Source: Pleurostoma richardsiae
Lineage: Eukaryota; Ascomycota; Sordariomycetes; Calosphaeriales; Pleurostomataceae
Assembly (NCBI GenBank): GCA_030052745.1
Contig: JANBVO010000012.1
Span: 620,001 to 684,000, forward strand
Direction: 5' to 3'
DNA length: 64,000 nucleotides
In this document: piece by piece, positions 23,006 to 33,710 of the stretch
Numbering within the stretch: position 1 is the first letter of the stretch
Layout: the number at the start of each line of letters is the position of its first letter
Notes under the pieces: generated by a model
What the model saw: the letters and a program-made list of their open reading frames with translations, nothing else
Databases searched by the model: none
What the model was told of the DNA's origin: nothing
Made by a program: the position numbers and the translations under genes

Positions 23006-26000
23006 TCACCAGCCCATACTATGAGCTTTTGCTCCTGATTCCGTGCGGTTCGAGTCTACATGGTTGGCTTGCCAGAACTCTTGGCTGCTTTGATGAGCGA
23101 CTCGCGTCTTCCTTTGGCTCTTCTTGCGGCGCGCATGCGAGAGCTCTCGGGCTTTTGAGGATCCGGATCTGTTCCCGAGTTGCTCGCTTTCCTCATGGAA
23201 GATGCTCCATCCTGCGTTCGGCATCGACTTTGCTTTCTTCGTCTTCGATTTCGCCCTAGCGATCTTCTGCTTTGCCTTGACGCTGAGGAAGCGGAAGAAC
23301 TGCGCCGCTCTCGAGCTCCATGCCAGGTACAGAGCCGCGGCTATGAGGACCGCGGATATCGGCAGCGAGATGGCCCCTATAGTCGAGAGGCTCAGGAAGT
23401 CACCGCCGCCCCATTCCCGGGTGTTCATCCCGAAGAGGCTGGTGAAGAACGACAAGGGGAGGAATATGACGGTGAACGTCGTGAAGATCAGGACAGACCG
23501 GTTCTGCAGGGCCTGCTGCCGCGACAGTCGCGCCTGATCGACCTGCGCCTGCCGCTGGACCATCTCCAATAGCCGAGCGAAGTCGTCTCGGGTGTTGCGG
23601 ACGCGCTCAATCATGCTGCCGACCTGTTTCTCGTACTCGTCCACCTTACCCAGTGCCTCCTCCAGATACTGCCTTCCGTGGGAGGCAATATCTCGCAACT
23701 CCGTCCGCGAACAAGTATCACGCGTCTCCTTGATGCATTTTAACTGCGTCTGGAAAAGCGAGGTTAGTGTCAGGAGCTCGTCCTCCAGATCTCGAAGTTC
23801 CAGGAGAGCAGATGTGGTCTCCCGGTTCTCGGCTTCGGCTCTCTCGACCACAATCTTCTGCCGCTCCAGTTCGTCCACGTCCGCCTCCTCGTCTAGCAGC
23901 GCATGCGTTCGAAACCTCTTCAGCGCCACGGTCATCTTCTCGGTCTAGCGTGCTTCTATCAGCGAGGGCGTTCAGGCCGCGGGAGAGTCGGGCCCTACCA
24001 AGGCACCGATTGCGGCGTTGAATATGTGGAAGATGTCCAGGTCGGGATTCGACGTCCGCTCGATGAGAACAGTCACGGCGCACAATATCGTCAGCCCCGC
24101 CAAGTCCATTGCACATTCGCACCGCCTCGTGAGGTCTGAATTGACTTCGTTGAAGACGTGGTCTCGCAAATCGGCCTGCTGATGCAGCGGGCCATCCGTG
24201 GACTCATTGTCTCGTTTGGGAAAGCACGTTATCAGCTTGTCTGCGCCGCGTTAGTTGCCATTTTCACGACATCGCAGCTTACGGTACTAACTCGTGTCAA
24301 TAGTCCACATCCACAATTGGTCGACCATCAACAGGTTACCGTTTCGCACGTTCTGTTCAGATGCAAGCGGGCCCGTCTCTTCATCATCAGACGCGGTAAT
24401 GCCTTCATCGTCCGAATCGACACTGCTGGCATCCTCTTGTGCGTCCAAGTTGTCAAGCCCGACGTGGCTGGTGTCGTCCCTGGTCATCTTATACAGCATC
24501 TGGTCGTCGTCCCTAGCGCTGGTGTCGGACATTGACGGGTAGCCGAACTGGTCTAATGTACGCCGGATATTCACAGGCGGGTCGTGTCCGAGGAACTCCC
24601 AGACCACCTGCAAATCTAGCGAGGTGGACTTTGCGACCCAGTCCGGGACCGGCCGTGTCCTCCCCTGGCGGAGCCGCGCTCGTATCGCCTCTCGGCGCGA
24701 GACGAAAGCTTGATAGGAGTCGAAATGGAGATATGGCAGGAAGGCACACACGAAGGAAGGCGGCGTGGGTCCTGGCCGCCCGGCCCCGGAAGAAGCTCTC
24801 GGGGCCACTCGGGGAGAAGCTGGGCGCGTTAGCTGCTTGACACAATCTCAGCGCATCAGTGCTGACCTGGCCTGCCGGGGATAAAGCTACAGCCTGGGCG
24901 GACATAGGCGGCATGATTGGGTGATTGTCTAGGCTGAGAATGTCTGGATCCCCAGTATTCGTAATTGAGAATCTCGCCATAGTTTCGACCGTCGCGGCGC
25001 GACATGGTCTCGAAGATTTTCTCAGCAGTCGTTAGAATAATCTCGACGCAAGGCAACAATTTGGGAGCTTCACCTTGACCCACGGAGGGTTCGTGAACGG
25101 CAGATGGGTCCAGATAAACTTTCTGGACTTGGATTCGGGTCTTGAGAAGATGACCTGAAGCTCCAGAGCGAGGGCGGATTCGCTCTTCCAGCGCGCTAGT
25201 TTGGGTTTGCTTGGTGGAGGTCTGGTCGGATGCTGCTGTGCATGATTCGGTCGTTTGACTTGTGTCAGTTTGTCCTTCTCATGTTCTCCTTTCGCGTCAC
25301 CTCGTGAGGTGCTCCTCCCTAAAGGTACTGTCAGCACGTCCACGCCTTCAGAGTGAAGGCTTGTCAATTTACCTGTCTTGTCGGATGTGGGCAACTGATC
25401 CACAGACCTGCTCGTCAGCTCGTCGGAGTGGCGATTTGCCGGGCTCTCATTATCGCCGAAGTGGTTCCTGTCTAGGGGCCGCGAGGACGGAACTCGTGGC
25501 AAGCAACCTACCAGCTGGCCGGAATCGGGGCCGGTCTGATAGCCTGGCTGCATGACGGTCATCCCAGGCGAGAGGTGGGTCAACCGGGACCGTGGTATCG
25601 CCTGCGAGGCGAACACCTCCGTCGCTTGGAGCGGTCTGGAAGCGTTCAGAAACTGGCCGTCGGTTGGTAGTGACCCCCCCTCCTTGAATCGCTCGGCAAG
25701 ACATCTCTCGGGACCTCTGTCCAGGAAGTCAGACAGGGGGAGCTTAGTCGACCACGGTCGGATCGTTGGCTCGACACCCGGGACGGCCATGGCATCCTCG
25801 TAAAATCCATGCACCTCGATGTTCACCTTCGCCTCCAGACAGAGTGGAGAGTGCGTGACCGTACACGTGTGGACCGACTTCCGGATCTCGGACCCCAAGT
25901 CTCTCAAGAACAGGTACATCGTCTGGACGTTCTTCTTCCCGAAAGAGGCGCACATCCCGTGGGCGCTCTGCATCGGGTAGATCTTCTCGTGCCTGACGCC

Positions 26001-27353
26001 GAGGATCGCGGACTTGACGGACGCTATCTGCGCGCTGAAGTAGACGCCCGTCGGCTCCGCCACCGCCGTGTCGCTGCCGCCGAGCTGCGAGTCCTCGGTC
26101 TCGTAGAAGGTCCAGATCTGGAGCTCGCTCGCCAAGTCTTTGAAGTCTTCGTTGACGGCAACCAGCAGCGGGTGGCCCAGCCGCAGCTCGTCTGTGAGAG
26201 ACTGCGGCAGGATGTCCTGGAGGTTCAATAGCTGCTGGATACTGAGCTGGAAGTGACGCGACGACAGGTAGCTGGACCCGAGATGCGGTGTTGCTTGTTG
26301 AACAATCAGCCATCAGTCACGCCGAGCGAGTCGTACCGCCGGGTTGGGAGGTTCGGGATTACCGAAGAATGCCATGCCATAACAATCATCCACGATATTC
26401 TCGTACCGTTGCTCTCGCGAAGCAGTCCTCAGGGCGAGCTTCGCGACCAGTCCGCCGATGCTATGGCAGATGAAGAAGACCGGCCGACAAACAGCCTGCG
26501 ACATGTTAATGGCTGTTCCAGAGGCTATAGCTAGCAGGACTTGGTTGTTTCTAGCTCCATCGCTCCCCAGGGTTCTTTACACGTTTCGCAGTCTTGTCCC
26601 TTTCCTTACCCAGAACCTCCAACAAGTTGTCTGCGAGCTTCTTGAGATCGGTCTCGGCCGTCATCTCGCCGTGGTCATACGACAGGACGCGGGCGATGTT
26701 GGCCTCCATCCGGATGCCCCTCCGGAGCCAGTTCGGCACCGCCTTCTTGGGAGACAAGGGGAGGATGGGGCTAACGAGCGTGCCCTTCAGGAGACCTCTC
26801 TGTATCGGGCTGAGGGTCGGGCCCCGCGCTCTGCCGCGCTGGAAGACGTCGGGCGGGAGCGGGTCGCGCAACCACGTCTGCAAGGGGTCAGCGCCTGGGG
26901 CTGGAACTGCGATGATGCTAGAGACTGTTAGCAGTGGTTATTCGCATCTGGGCACGACGTGGAGCGGGTGAACGGCAAGAGTAGTCCTCTCTCATTGACC
27001 TACTCGACCTTCGTGTCGATGTTATACTCGTGCCCGCCGATGTCGCCATCCACGGCAGCGAACCGGGCCTGTCCATCAATACCGCCCTCGCCAACGTCCG
27101 AGCTAAAGTCCGGCCCGGTTCCGCGCGAGTCCCTCGTCGTGTGTTGTCTCAAGTCCTCTCGCGACGACCTGATGTCACTGCCCGGCGCCAGCAGGTCCGC
27201 GGCAGGGACATCTTCGTTGTTGTTAGATGGCAGTGACTGCTGCTGCGGTGCGTCTGACGGCCCTGGAGCGGCTGCCACTCGTGGACTCTCGCTCTGGATG
27301 ACGGACAGACGGCGCATTTCGATTCGCTCGGTGAGATGGGATGATGAAGCCAT
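23006..27353 (-). CDS. Serine-esterase-like / CorA-like membrane fusion protein
   Basis: Eight exons proposed: 27353-27004, 26917-26581, 26495-26363, 26293-25074, 25020-24867, 24819-24292, 24240-23999, 23944-23006; about 1300 residues. The N-terminal third is an alpha/beta-hydrolase of the DUF676/SERAC1 type: IIAVPAPGADPLQTWLRD, then FFICHSIGGLVAKLAL with candidate nucleophile near Ser241, and MAFFATPHLGSSY rebuilt at a junction. A low-complexity linker follows. The C-terminal part is the fungal CorA-like family: FLPYLHFDSY, PVPDWVAKSTSLDLQVVWE, MLYKMTRDD, LMVDQLWMW, coiled-coil helices, then two membrane segments with the GMN motif near residue 1160. All phases agree. The start is uncertain because another open frame continues upstream to about 27766. 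A 54-nt in-frame stretch (about 25319-25372) could be a further intron. The role, possibly signalling or defence, is unknown. Confidence 0.78.
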
Positions 27354-28957
27354 CCTTTCTATTAAACTCAAACTTTGTTGAACGCTGGAAGTTTCTCAGG
27401 GAGAGACAAGACAGCAGCGAGAGAGCCTTTAGGCGAAGCGGGCGGCACTCGCTCCCTATGACGTTTGGAGGCGAGAGCGCAGGTAGCACGAGAGCCGTGG
27501 ACATCGTCACTCCGACGGGTGAGCGCACCCGGACCAGAACCGGACACGATGCCATCATACGGCAGGAAACAGGGTCTCGGAAACCTGTGCTGATGAGCAT
27601 GGCGAGGATGGTTGGCTGGCAGCTTTGGATAGCTGGGACAAGGAGCGCTGTGTCCAAGACATTCCTGTGCTGGTCTGTAAGCGAGAGGTCGGTCACCACT
27701 GGTTTCTGAGTATGACGGAGGCGGCTGTGATATTGAGAATTCGGTAGGTATAGTCAGATGAGACACTGCTTGTCCATATCACCACTCTGCGAGGTATCCT
27801 AGGTCGAGACTCCAAAGATACAACACACCTGTGAGACCTTGAGAGCGAGATGTCTTCTTTGGCTCAAAACTCTACTTATTGTTTTATTGATGGAGTCGCT
27901 AACCCAGCCGAGAGTACATTTGCGTCTTGTATCAAGACTTCTAAGAAGGTGATGTGTCTTTGATATGCTTCATGGAAAGGTAAGAAACAGGAATGATCAC
28001 AGGTGTCTTCGAGTCTGAGAGATGAGAACAACCTTGGCCTGGTGTCTGAGGAAAGGTTACATGGTGCGACCTTGTTTCTACCTTTGATCGAGTCCTGGTG
28101 CTGCCAGATCGTCTTGTGGCAAGATCGGGGGCGATGGAGGCCACGGCGTGCAACTTGCGGTTCCGTTACGATCGCGAGTCTTCTCTGGCAGAGGGAGAAT
28201 CTGGTAAAAGAGAAAATACACAAAATATTTGTGCGGTAGCATCATGGAGTCCGCATGAGGTTGTCCTCAGGCAGCTGCAGTGGCAGGCCAGCCACGACAG
28301 GCGAGCACTTACTACCTGTGAGTTGCCCGGGCGGATGACCTTGGCTTTTATACGAACTTATCCCACTCCGCAAGGAATAAGAATGTGAAATACCTTTTTA
28401 ATAGGCGAAGCGGTATCTCTTCTAGTGTCACGCCTGCATTTCATGAGCAACCTACGAATGGCATTGTCCCTCCACAGCGTGCTGGCGGGATGAGGATGAA
28501 GCTCGCAGCTTCTGCGCCGAACTTATTCCTCCCTCAGTGAATAAGAGTTACGAGCCTCTAATGAAATCAGGAACTTTGTATCATGTCAATGGACAAACAG
28601 GCCAAAAGCAGACATGGCCCTAAATATCGATGATCATGGGTTATGGATATGTCACTGTCGTTACCAACCCAAGTCCTCTAAAGGTTAACACAGGATATAT
28701 GTAGAAGACACTGTTCAGAAGCATGACTATTACCTGTCATTTCGCGGTCCAATACGGCAGTGAGGGTCGTCATTGTCGCGATGGCAGAAGAAGGTTTCCG
28801 GCGTGGCGTTGGGAACAAAGGAGACAAAGAACCCTCGGCAGTATATAATGTCTCCACGGCCCAGAAACTGTCAAAGAGCCTCAAATCCACCGATCTGACG
28901 AACCGCAACTTCCTCCTCGACTTCCAGAGTTCTCAGTGCTGCGCCAGATTCACCATC
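27354..28957. other. Intergenic with no recognised gene
   Basis: 1.6 kb. A minus-strand frame ending at 27368 and opening near 27766 is proline-rich and might be extra 5' sequence of the esterase/CorA gene, but I could not connect it by good splice sites. The rest shows nothing I can name. Confidence 0.35.
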
Positions 28958-29395
28958 ATGGCCTCACAACAGGCACAACCAGCCGCGAAGGACCAAACTC
29001 CGCAGCAGGAAGGCAGCAGCACACCCCTCGAAGGCAGTGAGACGATCACGGCAACCACCTTCAAAACATTCCACGAGGATATCGCCTACTGGGAGCGGCG
29101 CCTGAGCCGCGGCCCGCAGATCATCAAGGGCGGCGGGATCGACCCGCGGGCGGTGCGGGAGCTGCTGAGCCGGCGGTTCGGCGAACAGTGCCTCGTCTTC
29201 GTCAGTTCCCCCTCCAGCTTCTCATTCCTTCTGATTTCGGTGAGGCTGAGACTGACGAGTTCTGGGCGCAAGATGATGCGGAACCAATACCATGTCTATG
29301 CGGATCAGCTCCTGACGCTGAAGGAGCTGCAGAGGAATCTGGGGCGGTGTACACTCGAGGCACCTACTGTGTGTTTTCAGGATAGCAGGGTGTAA
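28958..29395 (+). CDS. Hypothetical small protein
   Basis: Uninterrupted ORF of 145 codons starting at the ATG that follows CACCATC, a good fungal initiation context. I do not recognise it. The first 75 residues are hydrophilic (Gln/Thr/Glu-rich, then TFHEDIAYWERRLSRG and DPRAVRELLSRRFG) and look coding. The remainder is less convincing, and a GT-AG intron inside 29200-29270 is conceivable. No signal peptide or membrane segment is seen. The frame is open upstream to 28760, but that part has no special features. It lies tail-to-tail with the TAP-family hydrolase. Confidence 0.4.
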   Translation: MASQQAQPAAKDQTPQQEGSSTPLEGSETITATTFKTFHEDIAYWERRLSRGPQIIKGGGIDPRAVRELLSRRFGEQCLVFVSSPSSFSFLLISVRLRLTSSGRKMMRNQYHVYADQLLTLKELQRNLGRCTLEAPTVCFQDSRV

Positions 29396-29663
29396 ATTCG
29401 ACGCCGGAGTAGATAGTATCCACAGACTTTCTAGAGAAAAGGTAGCGGTATTGACATGCGGAGTCGGCCTGGGTAGAGAAAGACCATGGCGATGGAGTAC
29501 TAAGACGGCAACGTCCCCAGATGCGAGGCGTTTGAGGCGGCCAGGTGTCCCGGTGACGAAAACTTCGAGCAAATCGGAGCTTTTGGCACGAGTCGGAAAT
29601 AGCACGATGAAAGCCTAAAGACAAACTCGCTGCTCTTACATATGCACATAGCACTATTCAAAC

Positions 29664-31763
29664 TTACACAATCCTAGGGTCCATCATCGCCAGCTCCTGG
29701 ATATGTTCTGCCCACGCCTCGACAGGGTCCCAAGGCCTTGGCCCTGCGGCCGCGCCCACACCACCCTTGTCCTTGACGCCGTACAGGTAAGGCTTCTCAT
29801 TCGCATAGCACGCTGTCTCCTGGTCGTTCGGCAGCGTCCCATGCAGGATGTACTCTCTCGCGATCGAGTCCGTGCAGTTGGACGCGTCCCGCGACGAGTG
29901 GCCGTACCCGTGGTGCGCCACCAGCCGCGCGTTCCGCCCCATCTCCGCGAGCAGCCTGCGCCCGTTGCGCAGCGGCGTCGCCGGGTCGTACGTCTCAGCG
30001 ATGAGCAGCACCGGGTGACGGAGGGTGTGGTTCAGGTCGCCGCGGTACACCTCCGCGGGCGGCTCGGGCCAGTACCGCGTGAAGTGCCGGCAGGGCAGGC
30101 CCGAGAAGAAGCGGTCGTTGCCCGCGATCCAGTTGCGGGCGGTCATGTTGGCCCAGAGCGACTCCCACCAGTCCAGGCCCTCCGGCGGCTCCGGGTCGTC
30201 GTATGAGTCGCTGCAGATGACGAGCAACGTAAGCTCGTCGGTGGCCGGCTTGGGGAGCGTGGGCGCCACGCCGCACAGCGCGGGAGTGGACGAGGCGGGG
30301 TCGAACTCCCACTGCGATCGCTCTATGAAGGCCGTGACGAGAGTGGAGTTGCCCTTCTCCAGCTCGTACAGCATCTGCGCGAGGGCTGGCCAGCTCTGCG
30401 CGTTGTACATGGCACCGTAGATAGCCCCCACGAGCGCTGAGTACGTGATGATAGATGGGCCGCTCGACGCGCTGTAGCCGGGGACTGGATGGTCGATGAG
30501 CGATTTGACGAGCGTCTCCATGCGATCCTCGAGGTCCTCTAGCACGACAGGCTTGCCGTCCCGCGACTTCGCCAACGCGCAGTGCTCGGGGCCGGCGTTG
30601 ATGCACTCGCCCAGGAACCCATCGTGCCACGCATCCGTCGCGTTGTCCAGCGCAGTCCACCCGAACCCGCCCAGCAGCCGGTGGTCGCGAACGTACTCGG
30701 TTCCGTCGAGTATCACGCGGCCCACACTGCCCGGGAACATGTTCGCGTACGTCTGCCCGATCCCCGTGCCGTAGCTCACCAGGTACCCCGTCAGCTCCTC
30801 CTCGCCGAGCGCCAGCCTGATCCGCTCGAGGTCGCGCGCCACGAGCGCCGTGCTGACGAACCGCGCCAGATCGCCGTGCCGCTCCCGGCAGGCCCGAAAC
30901 GTGGCGTCGTACATCGCGTCCGCGACCTCGAGCTGCGCGCGCGGCGACGCGGGTGCCTCCTCGCGGTACCGGCCCGCCAGCAGCCGCCAGCGGTCGCGAT
31001 CGGCGTCGTGCGGGAAGCACGACAGCGCCGGCAGCGTGGCGTTGACGCCGCGCGGGTCCCAGCCCAGCACGTCGAAGCGCCCGCCGCTCAGCCGCTGGGT
31101 CACCGCCTCGGCCGCCCGCCATGTGTAGGAGGTGCCGCTGCCGCCGGGGCCGCCGGGCTCGATGACGATCGTCCGCTCGCTCTTCGTGCCGGGCGCGGGG
31201 TGGGGTGCTGCGTGGGAGGCCGCGGGGCCGTCGCTGTCGGCGCGGGCGAGGCCGGAGATCTGGAACTTCGTCACGGCGAGGCGGGCGATGCGCGGGTCGG
31301 AATGGTTGCCGTAGTCGAGGGGCACGTCGAGGTAGCCGCACAGGTAGATGCCGCGGCCGGCATATGAGTCGTGGCCGGCGGTAGCAGCAGCTTTCTCGTC
31401 TGAGGTCCTGTTGCCCCAGCTCCAGTGCTCCGGGTCCGGGTCGAATCGTTGGGCCCAGGTCGCTTTCGGGTTCAGGTCGTCGAGCGCTGGGGGCAGCGAG
31501 CGGTTGGTGCAAGGAATGAAGAGGAAGGGGTCGTGGGGCTCAGGGAATTGGCCGTAGGGAGAGTGAGGCGTGACGCCGTGGCATGGCGCTTTGCGGACAG
31601 GCCGGCCGGGGCCAAAGGCGTAGTCGTAGACAGTATAGAGCCACAGAGCCGTTGCGGCGAGCATCGCGATGGTGAAGTGCCGTGATGGCCGCCTCAGCCT
31701 CGGCCCCTCCTGGGAGCCAGGCAGAGGAGAGGCGTGCTCCCCATTCTCCTTCTCCTTCTCCAT
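29664..31763 (-). CDS. Membrane-anchored TAP-family alpha/beta-hydrolase
   Basis: Member of the tripeptidyl/prolyl-aminopeptidase-like hydrolases with a C-terminal TAP domain; probably an exo- or endomembrane-facing peptidase or esterase. A single exon gives 699 residues. One N-terminal membrane segment (about 31-50, TIAMLAATALWLYTVYDYAF) after a basic cytosolic stretch predicts a type II anchor. Numerous NxT/S sites and paired Cys suggest a lumenal or extracellular domain. The oxyanion loop is EPGGPGGSG, the nucleophile is Ser330 in LVSYGTG, the acid is in AETYDPATP and the base in HHGYGHSS. The usual Gly two residues before the nucleophile is replaced by Leu. The substrate is unknown. Confidence 0.88.
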   Translation of the reverse strand: MEKEKENGEHASPLPGSQEGPRLRRPSRHFTIAMLAATALWLYTVYDYAFGPGRPVRKAPCHGVTPHSPYGQFPEPHDPFLFIPCTNRSLPPALDDLNPKATWAQRFDPDPEHWSWGNRTSDEKAAATAGHDSYAGRGIYLCGYLDVPLDYGNHSDPRIARLAVTKFQISGLARADSDGPAASHAAPHPAPGTKSERTIVIEPGGPGGSGTSYTWRAAEAVTQRLSGGRFDVLGWDPRGVNATLPALSCFPHDADRDRWRLLAGRYREEAPASPRAQLEVADAMYDATFRACRERHGDLARFVSTALVARDLERIRLALGEEELTGYLVSYGTGIGQTYANMFPGSVGRVILDGTEYVRDHRLLGGFGWTALDNATDAWHDGFLGECINAGPEHCALAKSRDGKPVVLEDLEDRMETLVKSLIDHPVPGYSASSGPSIITYSALVGAIYGAMYNAQSWPALAQMLYELEKGNSTLVTAFIERSQWEFDPASSTPALCGVAPTLPKPATDELTLLVICSDSYDDPEPPEGLDWWESLWANMTARNWIAGNDRFFSGLPCRHFTRYWPEPPAEVYRGDLNHTLRHPVLLIAETYDPATPLRNGRRLLAEMGRNARLVAHHGYGHSSRDASNCTDSIAREYILHGTLPNDQETACYANEKPYLYGVKDKGGVGAAAGPRPWDPVEAWAEHIQELAMMDPRIV

Positions 31764-32177
31764 AACTGTACAGGCCCCTGAATGTAAGGCATATGCGAGG
31801 AGCTGATCACTAAGAAGAAAGGAGGTTCAAGTCATCACAGCGCTGCCCATCGGTGGTGACCGTTGACCGTCGGCCCCGCCTTTCTGGTCACGACATTGGC
31901 TGGGGAACATCATGACTAATCAACATCGCATTGAGATCTCAAGAGGACGACATCGACGAGGAACGCAGATGGAATTAGAGGATATAGCGACAGTTCCTGG
32001 TTCATCTAGATACACAAAAACGTCTCCTGTCCTATCAGCAGCAGAATCTAGATCCACAGTGTGGCTATGCGAAGTACAACCCATTGGACCCATACAACGA
32101 GGCGAGTGAAAGAGTTGACCCTCAAGAGCACAGTCAGCAACAAAAGCAATCCGATCATTGCTGCTGCGTACAGTGGC
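31764..32177. other. Intergenic, TAP hydrolase to FAH-family gene
   Basis: 414 nt with no gene seen. It holds the promoter of the TAP-family hydrolase and the 3' end of the FAH-family gene. Confidence 0.4.
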
Positions 32178-33254
32178 TTACTCAAAGTTGATCTTGTTCC
32201 TCAAGGTTCCGACCTTATGCATCTCTACTTCAACCACATCCCCATGCTGCAAGAATGTTTTGGGCCTGCGAAACGCGCCAACTCCTTCGGGAGTGCCTGT
32301 CATGACTGCCGTGCCCGCTGGAATCGTGGTGCCTACGAAAATCAGCAACGTAACGAAGGCCTGCTGACAAGGCATGTCGTTCTACCTTGACTCATGTGGC
32401 TAAGTATCCTCTCGGGAGAGAATATCATATCCTTTTTGAGGTCGGCTTTCTGCCGGATGACCCCATTCACCTTGGTGACTACACTGAAGTCTATGCCACT
32501 TTCAAAGATCTCTGGGCTGATCAGTGTAGGGCCAATGGGCGCGAAGTGATCAAATGCCTTTGCGTAGAAAAATTGCCCTCCCGAGTTTTTCTGGATTTGG
32601 AACATGCGGCAAGACAGATCATTTCCGACTGTATAGCCCAGGATGTAGTCCTTGGCCTCTGCCTGGGAGACATCGCGGCATGTTTTCGAAGTCACGAACA
32701 CAAGCTCGCCCTTGGAGACACGTCTTGTCAGTTCTTCCTTCGTTGAGGAAATGGGATGGAGCACCTGTACCTCATAGTCAAGGAGACTCCTGGCGCAAAA
32801 GTCGTTTACGGGAATGTCTTCGTCAGGGTGCGCAAGAGATGCTGCTGGCTTCGTCCAGAGCGGAGGATATGATGGGATCGAGAGCTGCCAGTGGGGCCCG
32901 TTAGGCCGAAGCCGGCAGTCCACACGATGAAATCATACCTGAGCCTCTTTGGCATGACTTCGATAGTTGAGGCCCACGCAATATATTGAAATCCCGTCTA
33001 CAGGGAGTGGCGCCAAAATCTGCCTCCGCTGTTAATCTGCCGTGACACGTTTGCAACGAGTCCCGCAAACCGTAACTTACTCGACACACAGTCAGAGTCC
33101 TCTTCCCAGTCTTAGAGGCGATATCGTCAAGAGATGCGAAGGCGTCTAGCTGCGCTCCCGGAGATGGCGGACCATCAGCTTGGGGTCCCAGGTCCGCGTA
33201 GTAAGGCTTGCCATCTTCGGACTCGAAGCGGACAAGATGGGAGAAGGACGGCAT
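32178..33254 (-). CDS. Fumarylacetoacetate hydrolase-family enzyme
   Basis: FAH-fold enzyme of the acylpyruvate / hydroxy-heptadienedioate class, which cleaves or isomerises 2-oxo-dicarboxylates made by aromatic ring opening. Exons 33254-33081, 33019-32939, 32884-32386 and 32332-32178 give 302 residues, typical. Conserved parts are [25 protein letters not shown] rebuilt from two exons (cited as ILAPLP and [11 protein letters not shown]), LWTKPAAS, a DYEVQ strand with the metal-ligand acid, [15 protein letters not shown], and TGTPEGVG. The first ATG of [10 protein letters not shown] is chosen as the start. It is transcribed away from the Zn2Cys6 regulator through a 456-nt shared promoter. With the nearby monooxygenase and extradiol-type dioxygenase, a hydrolytic step in phenolic catabolism is likely. 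Confidence 0.9.
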
Positions 33255-33710
33255 CACGAATCTGGAAGGCCAAGAAGTAGGAGAGGAAACCCCCAGGTTG
33301 TCTCAGACGCCAGCAACGTCGACCATTTCAGGGACGGACAGACAGCTAACATGGTACATGTTATTGGCCACTAACAAGATACCGCGGCCATGATCGAGCG
33401 CGATGTCCACAGTTGGCGCTGTACCAAATCGAGTCTAATGCCGGAGCATCTGCAGTCGGAACATCTATCTGGTGCGGGTCCTGTCCGGCCGGAAGGATTT
33501 GTTTCGGAGACGAACCGAAGAGCTTTAACTAATTATTTCCACGTCGCGTCTTTTATGTTTGACCTAATTGCTCCGGCCCTCATCAAAGTCACCCCAGGTA
33601 TGCAGCATCCCGAGTCCACCGGCCAGGGCCTAGATGTAGGCTTCCAATGCCGGCATCTTGAGTCGATATCGCCCCCCGGCGAGAGCCCATCTCAGGGGCC
33701 TCTAGCGTCG
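33255..33710. promoter_or_regulatory. Divergent promoter, FAH-family gene and Zn2Cys6 regulator
   Basis: 456 nt shared by two start codons. It contains CGG-N7-CCG at 33505-33517 (spacer AGACGAA), an inverted repeat of the kind bound by Zn2Cys6 dimers. Confidence 0.45.
33505..33517. promoter_or_regulatory. CGG-N7-CCG inverted repeat (site 1)
   Basis: CGG and CCG half sites separated by seven bases, in the FAH/regulator divergent promoter, about 194 nt before the regulator ATG and 251 nt before the FAH-family ATG. A candidate site for the neighbouring Zn2Cys6 protein. Confidence 0.4.

Noticed and set aside
27368-27766. Proline-rich minus-strand frame as the true N-terminus of the esterase/CorA gene
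   Set aside because: No splice pair linking it in phase to the conserved first exon was found; kept only as an alternative.
28760-28957. Upstream start for the small hypothetical protein
   Set aside because: The extension lacks features and the ATG at 28958 has a better initiation context.
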